DNA from: Asparagopsis taxiformis
Taxonomy: Eukaryota; Rhodophyta; Florideophyceae; Bonnemaisoniales; Bonnemaisoniaceae
Direction of reading: 5' to 3'
DNA: 53,678 bases
Assembly: GCA_030407315.1 (NCBI GenBank)
Contig: JALQPE010001808.1
Span: 1-53,678, forward strand
In this document: positions 26,972 through 37,313 of the stretch, piece by piece
Layout of the letters: the number at the start of each line of letters is the position of its first letter
Position numbering within the stretch: the first letter of the stretch is position 1
Program-made: the position numbers and the translations under genes
Notes under the pieces: model-generated
Seen by the model: the letters and a program-made list of their open reading frames with translations, nothing else
Told to the model about the DNA's origin: nothing
Database searches by the model: none

Positions 26972-28896
26972 TAGTTTTCCGACGACGTGTCGGAGTCGTC
27001 GGAGGTTTCCAAGGCGTCGGCAACGTCTTGAGCCGTTACGGAAGATCCGTTACGCTCTAAAACGTCTCGCCTCAGAGGACCCAATTTGGGATGATTTTCG
27101 TCATCGGCGAACGCAACCATGCGTGTTGGAGGGTTTGACCGTTGGAGCACGGCTTTAGGGTAATCCCTTCTTCGGTTGAACCGATTGGACTGGCGCTGTT
27201 GGCGGCGCATAACCTGCTCCGGTTCTTGCTGGTAAGCGTAGTTCGCAAAGGCGAAGTAAGTTCCCACTGAGGGTGGTAGGTAAGGACAAGTGTATAACAC
27301 GTGCCCCGGTTGGCGACAGCCAGAGCATCTCCAAGTAACAGCCCCTTCGGGGATCATACTCTCAGCGAGTTTAAGATGTTCTCCCGTTAGGGTAGGGGCC
27401 TGCATTGGCGCGCCCATTGGGTTCCCGGTAGGGGAAGGTAAGGTCGGCGGCGGGGTCCGCGGTATCACAGCCGGTTCTCCGGGTACGGTAGCGAGCAACG
27501 CTTTGCGTTTACGTTCCGCGATTTCCCGAGTAGGGTAAGCCTTCGGCTTTGCGGGTAGCGAAGCTCGTAGAGAGTCCCCGAGTCCTTTAGCAAGGTTACG
27601 GACAGCAAGAAAATCTTCTCCGCCACTGCGGCCTATAGTCACCTTGACGGTGTGTTTAACCTCTGGGCGTAGGCCCTTGAGGTAGTAGTTGACCAAGTCT
27701 CTTTCCGAGAAGACGTTCGCACACAGGAGTGCAGCGTCCTGCAGTCTGTCTGCGTATGCAGCTTCGTCTTCATCCGGCCCTTGCCGTATACGCGTTACTG
27801 CGTCATATGCGTCCGCTAGGACATTGTCCGTCGCGTAGCGAGCCAGAAGGGCGTTAACGGCTTGAGGCCAAGTGATCTGCTGATGCCGGTGGTTGAGAAG
27901 CTTGCGCTTTCGCGCCTCAGCGGCGATAAACCGTTGAGGTTCTCCTTCCAGGAAATACTTGAGTAACTTGGTAGCTTCTCCCTCCGAGACTCCGCATGAA
28001 TCACATGCATCTTGAAATTCCGCGAGGAACCGGAGGATATCGATGGGTTCCGTACCATCGAACGGCGTGAATGACGCGTTGAAATTACGGATCTTCTCCG
28101 TTAGCTTATACAAGCTTCTTGATTTACCCATTGGGGTATCAGTCGTTAGGGACTTGTTCTTGAGTCGGTAGTACCGATAGGAGACCACTAGGTCGAACGC
28201 GGGTTCGCGGGCCTTCAAAGGCACTAAGCCTTCCTCAAGAGGTCCTTCTTCATCATCCCACGAGGGATTTTCCGGTATAGATCCGGTGGCACGAGTGTGC
28301 TGTCTCGTGCGAGAGATATTCCCTGTTTGGGATAGTGATTCGGCGAGGGCGTCGACACGGTCCGACAGGTGTCGGGTTGCTTCTGCGACTTGATCCAATC
28401 GGGGATCTTCGTCTTCCTCCCTACCGGATGTAGGGTCAGGGAAGTCAGCCGGTCGGCTGCGGCGAGCAGGAAACTCCTGTTGTCCTAATGGACTGGCACT
28501 AAAGCCGTGAATCGAAAGCTCCTCCAGACGAGTTTCCAAAAGCGACACGCGTTTAGCGAATTCGGCCTTGACCTGATTCCAGGTTTCCGCTAGGAACTCG
28601 GCGTCCCGATCTTGGGTGGCTTCTCGGCTGGCGGCAATCAGCTTTGGCTCGACCAGTTCCATGACGGTTTCGACCGTAGCGTCTACGATTTCCGCCCTGC
28701 GGTCTTGAACAGTCTTCTCGACGACGGTGCTGAATTCAGCCTTGAATTCTTCCAACCGTTCGTTGAAGATTCGGTCAGCCCGATCTTGTAGGGTGTTAAT
28801 CACCACGCCTTCTTCGGCGATCAGATCCGAATCGGATAAGTCGCTGGCAGGCGCTATGTCCTCACTAGAGGGTCCCGCTGTAGGGTTACGAGGCAT
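26971..28896 (-). CDS. gag: Ty3/gypsy gag
   Basis: 641 residues. The N-terminal third is acidic and rich in heptad-like charged helices (coiled coil at about 30-140). A capsid-like segment follows at about 270-420 (FTPFDGTEPIDILRFLAEFQDAC..YYLKGLRPEV), then a CCHC zinc knuckle C-S-G-C-x4-H-x4-C at 524-537 and a basic tail. The capsid packages element RNA and the knuckle binds nucleic acid (family knowledge). The frame is open with no visible damage, in contrast to pol. Confidence 0.88.
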   Translation of the reverse strand: MPRNPTAGPSSEDIAPASDLSDSDLIAEEGVVINTLQDRADRIFNERLEEFKAEFSTVVEKTVQDRRAEIVDATVETVMELVEPKLIAASREATQDRDAEFLAETWNQVKAEFAKRVSLLETRLEELSIHGFSASPLGQQEFPARRSRPADFPDPTSGREEDEDPRLDQVAEATRHLSDRVDALAESLSQTGNISRTRQHTRATGSIPENPSWDDEEGPLEEGLVPLKAREPAFDLVVSYRYYRLKNKSLTTDTPMGKSRSLYKLTEKIRNFNASFTPFDGTEPIDILRFLAEFQDACDSCGVSEGEATKLLKYFLEGEPQRFIAAEARKRKLLNHRHQQITWPQAVNALLARYATDNVLADAYDAVTRIRQGPDEDEAAYADRLQDAALLCANVFSERDLVNYYLKGLRPEVKHTVKVTIGRSGGEDFLAVRNLAKGLGDSLRASLPAKPKAYPTREIAERKRKALLATVPGEPAVIPRTPPPTLPSPTGNPMGAPMQAPTLTGEHLKLAESMIPEGAVTWRCSGCRQPGHVLYTCPYLPPSVGTYFAFANYAYQQEPEQVMRRQQRQSNRFNRRRDYPKAVLQRSNPPTRMVAFADDENHPKLGPLRRDVLERNGSSVTAQDVADALETSDDSDTSSEN

Positions 28897-28954
28897 CGTG
28901 AAGATGATTGTGAAGGGAAATTTCTCTCAAAGAGACTTACCCGAGGGTACAAGG

Positions 28955-28972
28955 TTCTAGGTCGAGAGACCA
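28955..28972 (-). promoter_or_regulatory. Primer-binding site of the minus-strand Ty3 element
   Basis: On the minus strand TGGTCTCTCGACCTAGAA lies one base inside the end of the LTR (..CTACA). The identical 18-mer follows ..CTACA at 34704-34721. It begins TGG as expected for pairing with a tRNA CCA end, but I cannot name the tRNA. Confidence 0.6.
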
Positions 28973-28973
28973 A

Positions 28974-29520
28974 TGTAGCAGGTAGAAAATCCGCTAGAGC
29001 GGCAAACCACCCGACAGGTGTCCCGAGCCTCGGTAGAGGAGATGGTAGAGCAGATGAACCTTATAACGTACCCAGCCGGTAATCTCGTATGAGAGAAGGG
29101 ATCGCTACCCGGAGGGGGTTGTGCGATTATAGCGCTCACGCGAGGTGCGTATTAATGGAGCAAGATGACGTAATCCGTCGAGCTGTTGGCTAACCCTAAG
29201 GTTTTCCCGGAGAGGGGTTGAACAATAGGTATGCGAACACTGTTCCTGTGGGTCGTAATTCCACTTGAGTTTACGTTTCTCTAGAAACCGTACCTACTGG
29301 CTATTCCAGTGGCCGTTTTATACTAAGTCTACTGTAAGCTAGGGTTAGTGGTTAGGAATAAATATCCAGTTAGTGACCAATCAGAACCCAATTACTGGCG
29401 CTCGCCTACCCGCGAGGTCATTGCCAATAGGCTTACATTGTAATGTATGGCTGATCAGCCTAAGTTAAAATTTGCCCCTTGTGGGGTCTTGGCCGGGGCC
29501 GATAGGCCCGGGTGGGGTTA
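28974..29520 (-). repeat. 5' LTR region of the minus-strand Ty3 element (outer limit uncertain)
   Basis: The inner edge is fixed by the primer-binding site and the terminal CTACA (plus-strand TGTAG at 28974). The outer edge is unknown because no second LTR is available; ACA at 29435-29437 is one option. The interval has no gene and contains several short C-run/G-run inverted repeats. Confidence 0.5.
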
Positions 29521-29604
29521 TTTGTCAGCCATAGCTGGTCCTAAGTATAGGAAACACGCCAGTTGGCTGGTGCCTTCTGATTGGCACATCCCGTAAGTGG
29601 GTAC

Positions 29605-31735
29605 CCAATAGGGAAGCGACACGGCTCGATCAGCGAGGACCGCCAGGCGGTACGACACATATGCTGAATGGTATAACCAGCAACCCAACATCACGAAACT
29701 CTTCGCCTTTGGCCAACTTGGCCATGCCCCTCTTTTAGCCCCAAAGAACAAGCTAGACAACCGAGGCGCACTATTCAGATACATGAGCGGCATAGACCAA
29801 GACACGATCCTAGTTCAAAACACACTCAACAAGAAACTCACAAAGATATCAGCCAATGATTTCCACCCATACGAAACCAGAACTGACCCCACCGCTACCA
29901 CAACTATGATGTTCCACGCTCTAGCCCCACCAACCAACATCAACAGCACAACACCGGCACCGAAAAACCTCAGAATGGCCCGTCTATACCCGGACGCGCA
30001 CCAATGGGAAACAGCTCATAACAACGAATTGTCAAAAATTGACACCATGAAAGCGATCGAATGGATACCAATGGATGCAGCCACTAAGGACGCAAAAGCT
30101 CTTCCATTGACGATGACATACAGATACAAACGGGAACCTAATGGAAATATCACAGAACGAAAAGCACGCTGCACAGTAAGAGGAGACTTAATGATCCCAG
30201 ACATCCACTACGATCCCGAAGAAACAACAACATTCACAGCAGACAAATCAAGCATACGACTTCTACTTTGCCACGCAGCTGCCAACCGACTATACACGGA
30301 GCACCTGGACATTTGTTCAGCATTCCTGCATGAACCATTTAAACACTCAAAACCAGTTTACGTTCAGCAGCACCCAAAATTCGACGGTTCCTTCATACAC
30401 CACGAAAGAATAGGGGAATTGAAAGGAAATCTCTATGGCACGAAACAAGCTGGAAAAATCTTTTGCGACGGGGTACGCGACTTCCTCACCCAACACGGAT
30501 TCACCCAGCTTAAATCCGACCCCTGCATATTCACCCACAGACACAACGCCGATCAAACCATCATTGCAGCAACAATAGACGATTTCTTCGTATGCTCCAC
30601 CAAACCCCACTTACTATCTGAACTATACGACACACTCTCTACCAAGTACACCATCAAAAGACTTGGACGACCGACGAAATACTTCAATTGGAAAATCGAA
30701 TACACCACAAACGGCACGCACATTTCACAGCCACACATAATTCGAGCTATAATATCAAAAACAAAAATGGTAAATGCCAAACCAATAACATCGCTCTACT
30801 CGGACGGAATAGACCTCTCGCCACCGCAACAACACGAGGAACACGACAAGGACACTTCCACAACATATCGGGAAACGCTTGGTGAGCTACGCTATCTCAC
30901 GGATTCAACAAGACCAGACATTCAATTCTTCACCAACTGCCTTGCCAGAGCGAATCACAAACCGACAACACGACATTGGAAACTCTTAAAACGCCTGGTA
31001 CGATACCTAAAGCACACAGCAGACAGAGGCATTTTATACCCAAACCGACCCTCCACAGAACCAATGATATCATACACCGACGCTGACTTTGCCAACGACC
31101 AGACCACAAGAAAGTCAATCTCAGGATCAGTAATAACACTACACGGATCCCCAATACACTGGACTTCGCAGAGGCAATCCCTAGTAGCGGTGAGCACGTG
31201 CGAAGCAGAAACAATTGCAGCATCAGAGGCCACCCGCCAGACCAACTGGCTTGGAGATATGTTGAAAGAACTACAAATAATAGGCACCAAACAACCCATC
31301 CTCATGAACATAGACTCCCAATCTGCGATCCAAATTGAAACCAGCACGGCACCGACAAAAAGGAGGAAATCCATCGATATCCGACACCACCACCTCATGG
31401 ACAATGTCAAACAAGGCAGAATCAAATTGCAATACCTACAATCAAACCAAATGCTAGCAGACATATTCACCAAACCCCTAACTCGCAAACCATTCGAATC
31501 ACTCACAAAACAACTCAACATAACAAGCACCAGCGCACACAACAACGACTCTACGCTCCCCGTCCCTCGCCGCCAGGGGGAGTGTCAGGATGCTAATTCA
31601 ATACAAGTGACGCCGAGCGACGCTTCGCGCAACTGCCAGAATGCTAATTCAATATTCAATCCAACCGACAAAAACAAATTCAAATCAACCGACACCACTG
31701 TCGGTAAAAGTGAAAAGAGAAGTTATTTAAGCTAG
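29605..31735 (+). pseudogene. Ty1/copia pol remnant (integrase end, RT, RNase H)
   Basis: The frame is open from about 29610, upstream of the first ATG at 29783, and upstream residues (YAEWYNQQPNITKLFAFGQ) match the end of a copia integrase, so the 5' part is lost and 29783 is not a real start. Numbering from 29783, the RT has LDICSAFLHEPF, LYGTKQAGK and TIDDFF at 264-269 in place of the usual Y-V-D-D. RNase H has SYTDADFAND, WTSQRQSLVAVSTCEAE and KSIDIRHHHL..QMLADIFTKPL. The rest is intact to a TAG stop at 31733-31735 that lies inside the 3' LTR. Missing gag, protease and integrase core make it non-autonomous. Confidence 0.88.
31574..31582 (+). promoter_or_regulatory. Copia polypurine tract
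   Basis: CAGGGGGAG immediately precedes TGTCAGGATGC, the classic copia plus-strand primer and LTR start. Confidence 0.75.
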
Positions 31736-31887
31736 AAACAGACGAGCAAAAGTAAAGTCGAAGGCAAGCGAATTGAACAACTTCACAGAAGCCATAAAGA
31801 CAGAAGAACTGATGGTGTGATCTAGTGTCTATCGGACAAGTGGCCTCATATGGGGTTAAATGACCTCATATGAGGCCACTTTTTACA
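31583..31887 (+). repeat. Copia 3' LTR (end tentative)
   Basis: It starts TGTCAGGATGCTAATTCAATA and has an internal near-repeat of ATGCTAATTCAATA at about 31638. TTATTTAAG near 31722 could be the TATA element. A hairpin with perfect 14-bp arms (AGTGGCCTCATATG, 31839-31852 and 31867-31880) lies just before a possible ACA end at 31885-31887. No 5' LTR is present for comparison. Confidence 0.55.
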
Positions 31888-33449
31888 ACCCTAGTTTAAA
31901 TTCAAGAAATAAACGATTAGCTCCAATTTTGCCACTAGAAGACTCGCCGGCGAGATTTATGGTGTGGGAGGGCGGAGTGGATGCTTGGATTTTAATTCTC
32001 ACGTCAGCAAACCACGACAACTCCATTGCAATCCCGAAATCACAAAAAATGGTGAAACCACTTGATTGTCACCAAGTTGTCGGAAACAGGATCCTCGCCC
32101 CTGCCAGACAACTGAAATCTATCTCCAAGTGTCGCGGGTTGTATGGCTCCGGATGGAAGACAAAGATGATATCCGGAACTGTCATTCGTGTAGTGCAATG
32201 CCCGAGCTGTCGATTTGACTTAGGGTAGTGAGCCGATTCGGCTAAGCACCGCGAGGTGTTCGAGCCCTCCTGTCTCGGTAGTCAGCCTCAGGGTAGAGGT
32301 GGTAGAGCTAAGGCGGATCGCCTGCTTGACTGTGGATTGTAAGGCCACACAGAGGATACGTCGAGAATCTTGGTTCAAGTGATACTGCTTTGCAGATGAG
32401 AGGTTGGCTTGTCAGGCCAACCCTAAAGGGGTAGAAGGGATAGCGAAAACACTGGATCAGTGGTACACTGAAGTAGTATTGTGTGAGGGTGATACACCGG
32501 GTGTCAACGGACACTTAGTGTGTGAGGGGAGTGACCAACGGTCGAGAAGGACATGAAGGGGAGCTGATACAGAGTGAATGGTGGTCCACCAAGCAGGTGA
32601 GGGTACTGTAGGACCTTAGCACTCGTAGATAGATTGTACATCCGAGGAGGATTAGAGGATAGGGATAAGGCTTCGAACTCACGAGTGAGAGCGCCGATTC
32701 CACGAGGCTGACGCCTCGTGCGATTCTAGTAGCCCGAGGGCTGTGTCGGGTGGATCGATCCCTCGGAGCCCGGACACCTGTCTCCCAACCCGGTAGCGGG
32801 TGGTAGAGCGGGGTCCGGGGTGGCTGGATCTAACCTGCCGGAGGGATCTATCGGCCGTGGCCGTCCTCAACCCACTTAAGGGTTAACTAGGCACTTAGCG
32901 CGATGGATCCCCGCGGGGAATTGTGGTCGCCTCCACGCGTGGCTGCCCACACAACGGATTTCGCAACTGTGATACCGCCGGCGGTACGGTAGAGACCGAT
33001 TGAGAAGCCCACGGGCGTTGGCTCGGTTGACCGGCTGGGAGTGCCGAACCGACAGCGCTCCCAGTCGGAAGCCTTGTCCCGGTGGGCGGAAGGCCACTCC
33101 CGGTCGCCTGACGGCGTTAAAAGAAGCGGGAAGGTGTTCCACTACCGCGGAGACGAAATGCCCTAGGGCAATCCACGTGCACTCCCGCCGGAGGAGGCTC
33201 GCGGTGGGCAATTGGGGAAATGTGCGAGCGATCCCCAATTGGAGATCGAAACGGAGCAGCGGGTATCCGGTAAGGGAACTGCCGCCGCCGTTTAGTTGTA
33301 AGTTAAACGACCACGGTCGAAAGATTTGGAACCGAGACGATCTGCCTTTATTGTAGCTTAGTGGTCAATCCGTTGACCTTAAATGGTCAACGAGACTGCC
33401 GGGACCGGACCAGGACCAACGGTCCCGGTCCGGCGTCCAACGGACCTTG
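31888..33449. other. Unassigned region with many short hairpins
   Basis: No convincing gene. The frame 31860-32228 (122 codons) may be a decayed fragment (SGWKTKMISGTVIRVVQ) but I cannot place it. From about 32230 the sequence is full of short perfect inverted repeats (CACGAGGC-TGAC-GCCTCGTG at 32699-32718, GGTTGGC..GCCAACC near 32402) like those in the Ty3 LTR, so a decayed LTR or leader is possible. Confidence 0.35.
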
Positions 33450-33767
33450 TGGGGTGTTTATGCGGCCCAGGGGCCTTACAGAGTAAGCTGCTACGTTGCT
33501 ACGTGTAAACTAATAGAAACGGCTAGCCGTAACGTACACGTGCACAATTGTAACGGGAGAATCCTCCCGCTCGCACAGGTGTGTTACTAATCGCGCCTAT
33601 ATCGCTACACGTGGCACGCTCGCCGAAGGGTCCCGCGCAAGCAATGTGGCCCGGTGCCAATGCAAGGCGGCACGCGCCCATTCGCCCTTGGGCGACAATT
33701 CCTTTGCCACGTCACCGCGGCTAGTGATTACCAACGCGGCTCTTCGCGGCTGATTCATTATCGAACA

Positions 33768-33827
33768 CCCACTCACGCGCTCGAGCGTACCGCTTAATTA
33801 AGCGGTACGCTCGAGCGCGTGAGTGGG
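33768..33827. repeat. 60-bp perfect palindrome
   Basis: Two 30-bp arms (CCCACTCACGCGCTCGAGCG.. to CTTAA) meet at TTAATTAA with no spacer and no mismatch. Confidence 0.95.
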
Positions 33828-33844
33828 GTCGCTTAAGCGACCCC
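33825..33844. repeat. 20-bp perfect palindrome overlapping the 60-bp one
   Basis: GGGGTCGCTTAAGCGACCCC. It shares three bases with the preceding palindrome and again centres on CTTAAG. Confidence 0.95.
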
Positions 33845-34703
33845 TCCTGGCGCCCATTCCAGACGCCTGGAATTATCCTCCCGCGACCGCTCGCAGCGCA
33901 ATACGGGACGAGTCCCACACTCTCCCCTTCTTAAACTGGCGCGCTCCTGCGTGTGGTACAATTTATTCCGTCGACACGCGCGCGCTCGTAACGACGGCGT
34001 CTGGCAGAGTCCGCATGCATCCGCGAATTAGTTAGTTAGTAAGCGAGCGTACGCGTGCGATTGCGAGCCCGGCGCCACGTGTAGCGCCTTCTACGAATTT
34101 CCCTTTATTTTCCCTTTTTGGGTTTTTTATGACGAAAGTCTTTTTCCCAAATATTTCCCTTTTTGCGTGCGAGCGAGCGGCCGCCGGCCGGCCACGCAAG
34201 GAAAACCTGTCCTTTAGTAGTTAGCTATTAATGGACGTTCTGCTTCGCACCCCACCAATAAACAGCCAGCATCTTCGCAGCTACGAGTTAAGCGTTTAGC
34301 GAATCGCGAGGACCGATTGCGTTGAAACGTTGCGTGCGGGTTGCTCACGATCGCCGACGTTCGCGTGCGCGCTGCGCATAAACCGATCGTCGAACCGCGT
34401 CGCACCGCGATAGCGAGCGTTGCGTCTCACGCCACTAGGCCAGGGATTTACGACCCCTGTGTGGATCGCGTTGTGCTCGAGTTTACTCGGTGATCTCACC
34501 CTGAGATCACGGCTTGCGCCGGCCCGCGAATCCCGTGTTGCGATCGTTCCCTACGCGTTCCGCCGTTGTACCACCCGTTCGCCAGCGCGACCGAGCGACG
34601 CGCGAAACGCAAGTTCAACCAGCGCGTTACGGTTCACCTCGCCCTGACACGGTTGCAATTCTAGAACTCCCTTAGCGATCGCCACCCCGGCTGGTCCTAC
34701 AAC

Positions 34704-34721
34704 TGGTCTCTCGACCTAGAA
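34704..34721 (+). promoter_or_regulatory. Primer-binding site of the plus-strand Ty3-like element
   Basis: TGGTCTCTCGACCTAGAA, identical to the site of the minus-strand element at 28955-28972. Confidence 0.6.
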
Positions 34722-35257
34722 TTGCGCGAACCGACGTGCGAACTCAGCGAAGAACAGAAACTCCGCTTGGGGAAACACGGGACGCCAAACCTATCGCTTA
34801 CTCTAATTTTACCTTTCTCCGTTCGTCGTGCGCGACAGCGAGGGCGATTGACGCGTGCGCGCGTATCGCTATCCCGGAAGCGGTGCTACAGCCTCTCTGG
34901 TTTTTTTATAACTACCCTATCTCTACTACGACGATTCGCAGCGCGGAACGACGCGATCGAAGACACAGCGCGTGCGCGCGCTATTCTGCAACCCTAACGC
35001 GGGTTCGGCGGTGCCGAAAATATTGGGTTCGCAGACGATCGAGACCCGTCTTTGTGCGTTCCGAGCGAGGAAGAAGCCCTCCTGCGAGCGAACTCGTCCC
35101 CCTCACTCCTACTACGCGCGCCCGATACGCAGACAATTTTCGGGAAGCGCTTCCCTTTTTACTTGCCAATTTTTCGACGCGCCGACGCGAGATTTTGACG
35201 CGCGCCGAATCCCCCCTTTCTTCTTTCCCTAAGCGACGATCGAACGCAACCGCGCCG

Positions 35258-35348
35258 ATGGATCCATCCGCGCCCGAGCGATCGAACGCGCCGTCCGAAC
35301 CGCCGCCAGTCGCGTCGCAAACGCACGCAGTCGACGCACTGGTCGCTT
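35258..35348 (+). pseudogene. Start of a gag-like frame truncated by transposon copy 2
   Basis: About 30 codons from an ATG at 35258 (MDPSAPERSNAPSEPPP), placed where gag should begin after the leader 34722-35257. The frame is cut by the TIR at 35349. The frame is also open upstream of the ATG (from 34736). Gag identity is inferred from position alone. Confidence 0.3.
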
Positions 35349-35394
35349 CGTCTGTGTTTTCGGAAGTGGACGCGGACGTCCAGTCTCTCTAGTA
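35349..35394 (+). repeat. Left terminal inverted repeat of copy 2
   Basis: CGTCTGTGTTTTCGGAAGTG then GGACGCGGACGTCC. It is the homologue of the right end of copy 1 (21679-21724). Confidence 0.85.
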
Positions 35395-35479
35395 CGGGTC
35401 CTAGTCGGCCCCGAGATTTACTAGAACAAATGAACGTCCGCGTCCAAAAAAAATAAAAAAATTTTGGATGCGGACGTCC

Positions 35480-35651
35480 ACTTTCTCTAGTACATATGGC
35501 GGAATACTAGGACCCGACATCCACTTTCTCTAGTACATATGGCGGAATACTAGGAACCGACATCCACTTTCCCTAGTACGGTCGGCGGAATACTAGGGCC
35601 CGACATCCACTTTCTCTAGTACATATGGCGGAATACTAGGACCCGACATCC
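35480..35651. repeat. Four 43-bp subterminal tandem units (copy 2)
   Basis: Units at 35480, 35523, 35566 and 35609, reverse complements of the three in copy 1. The third has diverged (GTACGGTCGGCGG in place of GTACATATGGCGG). Confidence 0.85.
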
Positions 35652-35774
35652 AGTATACAATATATGAGCGAAAACCGGGAGGGAAGAAATTACAGCGGAT
35701 GGTAAATTCAGGGCCCATATCGGACCGTATTTTATTCTCTCATTTACGAAACTGCTCGTATACAATACGTCTCT

Positions 35775-35910
35775 CTAGAATAGGAAATACATATCTGGTC
35801 AGAATAGGAAATAAATACCCGGTTAGAATAGGAAATACGTATCCAGCCAGAATACGGAATATGTATCCAGCCAGTATATGAAATACGTATCCAGCCAGAA
35901 TACAAAATAC
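35775..35910. repeat. A/T-rich ~26 bp tandem array (copy 2)
   Basis: Repeated AGAATAGGAAATACGTATCC-like units. It is the expanded homologue of the array near 21235-21345. Confidence 0.6.
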
Positions 35911-36233
35911 CTGTCAGCATATCGTCGATCACCCATCTCCCTCACTGTCGCGTTCTCCCTACCATCCGAACGCCATGCACCACCATCCGCACATACTTCA
36001 AGAACCCTCACGACCTAGATTACAAAAATCCGCTCCTTCCCAATACCATCCCCGCTTTCCTCGAAACCACCCCAGCCCATTAAATCATCAAGACATCAAA
36101 CACGAACATGGTCAGCAAAATCTTACACCACTTGAAACCCACTCTCACTTCTATCGTATGCCCGAAAATATACACATACCAGAAACACCTCACAGCTTCA
36201 TTCCCCATCTTCCTAGATCCCTTCTTCACTCTC

Positions 36234-36592
36234 CTAGAGTCCTGCCGTTCCTGTTTCACCACTCCTGCATCACATACAAAACATCAGAATCAACCACAAC
36301 AGTCAGATTCAAAAGCAACGCTTACCACGACAGATATCCTAGAAACTCCCTTACTTACCTCTCATCCATCCTACACACAATACAAACCATGATCCAAAAA
36401 CCTTGCAATGAATAATCAAAGTCAGCAGTCCATATCTTCGCAAAACAAGTCTTGGCGCTCAATGAAACTTACCTTCCGTCATCAACATTCCTGCATCATC
36501 TACACAACATCGGAATCAACCACAACAGTCAGACTCAAAACCAACCTTCCTTCGCAGCATACTTTCAAAACTTCACGTACCTCTCTTCCATC
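36234..36592 (-). CDS. Copy-2 version of the micro-exon gene
   Basis: Minus-strand exons 36592-36581, 36490-36473, 36370-36359, then 36264 to a TAG at 36236-36234. Introns are 90, 102 and 94 nt. Joined in the same phase as copy 1 they read MEER-NVDDGR-MDER-SGETGTAGL and stop. Copy 1 has more modules, and its corresponding last micro-exon is 18 nt longer (still a multiple of three). Keeping phase and open frame while module number varies is the main argument that these are exons. Confidence 0.4.
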
Positions 36593-36678
36593 CTCCGCTC
36601 AATACACACCATGAGTCAACAGGCTTCCAATGAAAAATATCGCATTAACGGACCTCGCAGGTAGAGGATGGAACGAAG

Positions 36679-36717
36679 GTACGTGCGCGAATCTTGATTC
36701 AAGATTCGCGCACGTAC
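36679..36717. repeat. 39-bp hairpin (copy-2 homologue of the 38-bp palindrome)
   Basis: Same arms as 19783-19820 with one extra central T. Confidence 0.9.
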
Positions 36718-37313
36718 AAAGCAAAGGCGGTCAAAGAATCTCAGTCGGTGATGAGGGCGGAGTGGAGCCTGCGGCGTCGACCGGACAGCTTTCAGCGTCC
36801 GCTTAAGTCTTGCTGTGCATACTCGAAATCATCGCCGGCAGTGAGATTTAGTATGGCCCAAGCCATGGTCTCTGAATCCCCGAACAATGAGATCCGGATC
36901 GAGAACAACGAATATAAACATATAATCATATATATGAGAATCCATTTGCTTTCCTTACATGATCCGTGGCATATCCGCTGTAAAGCACATTCAGATTCCA
37001 CGAAGTTCGGAAATAAAAAAGTTTATTATTACAAATGAATTAATTGAAAATTCATCTCCCAGGGCAGTCGTTCGTCCTTCCATGCACACGTTGCCAGCAC
37101 GCAATGTGATGTAACAGTTGGAAATGATTGAACTCTTGGTTAAATTCCACCGTTGGGATGTCAGCTGGAGTGAGCACAAAACTACTACCCACAAAACTAC
37201 GAACACGTTACATTCCAAATCTCGAAAGCACCACAAAAATAAAATTGGTCGCATCTGGACAGCACAGTCTCCCTGTTCAGCTCGCAATCCTCCCTTTTGC
37301 GTCAAAACTCGAC

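Larger units (their letters stand above)
33450..34701 (+). repeat. Putative LTR of a second, plus-strand Ty3-like element
   Basis: The 3' edge is inferred from ..CCTACA at 34701 followed by the same primer-binding site as the other Ty3. The start near 33450 (TGTGGGGTG) is a guess. The interval is CpG-rich with a 60-bp palindrome at 33768-33827. No protein-coding frame is convincing. Confidence 0.4.

Noticed and set aside
32280..33400. tRNA-like strings (GGTAGAGGTGGTAGAGC, TAGCTTAGTGGTCA)
   Set aside because: No matching T-arm at the right distance and no cloverleaf could be drawn. They occur among many short inverted repeats.
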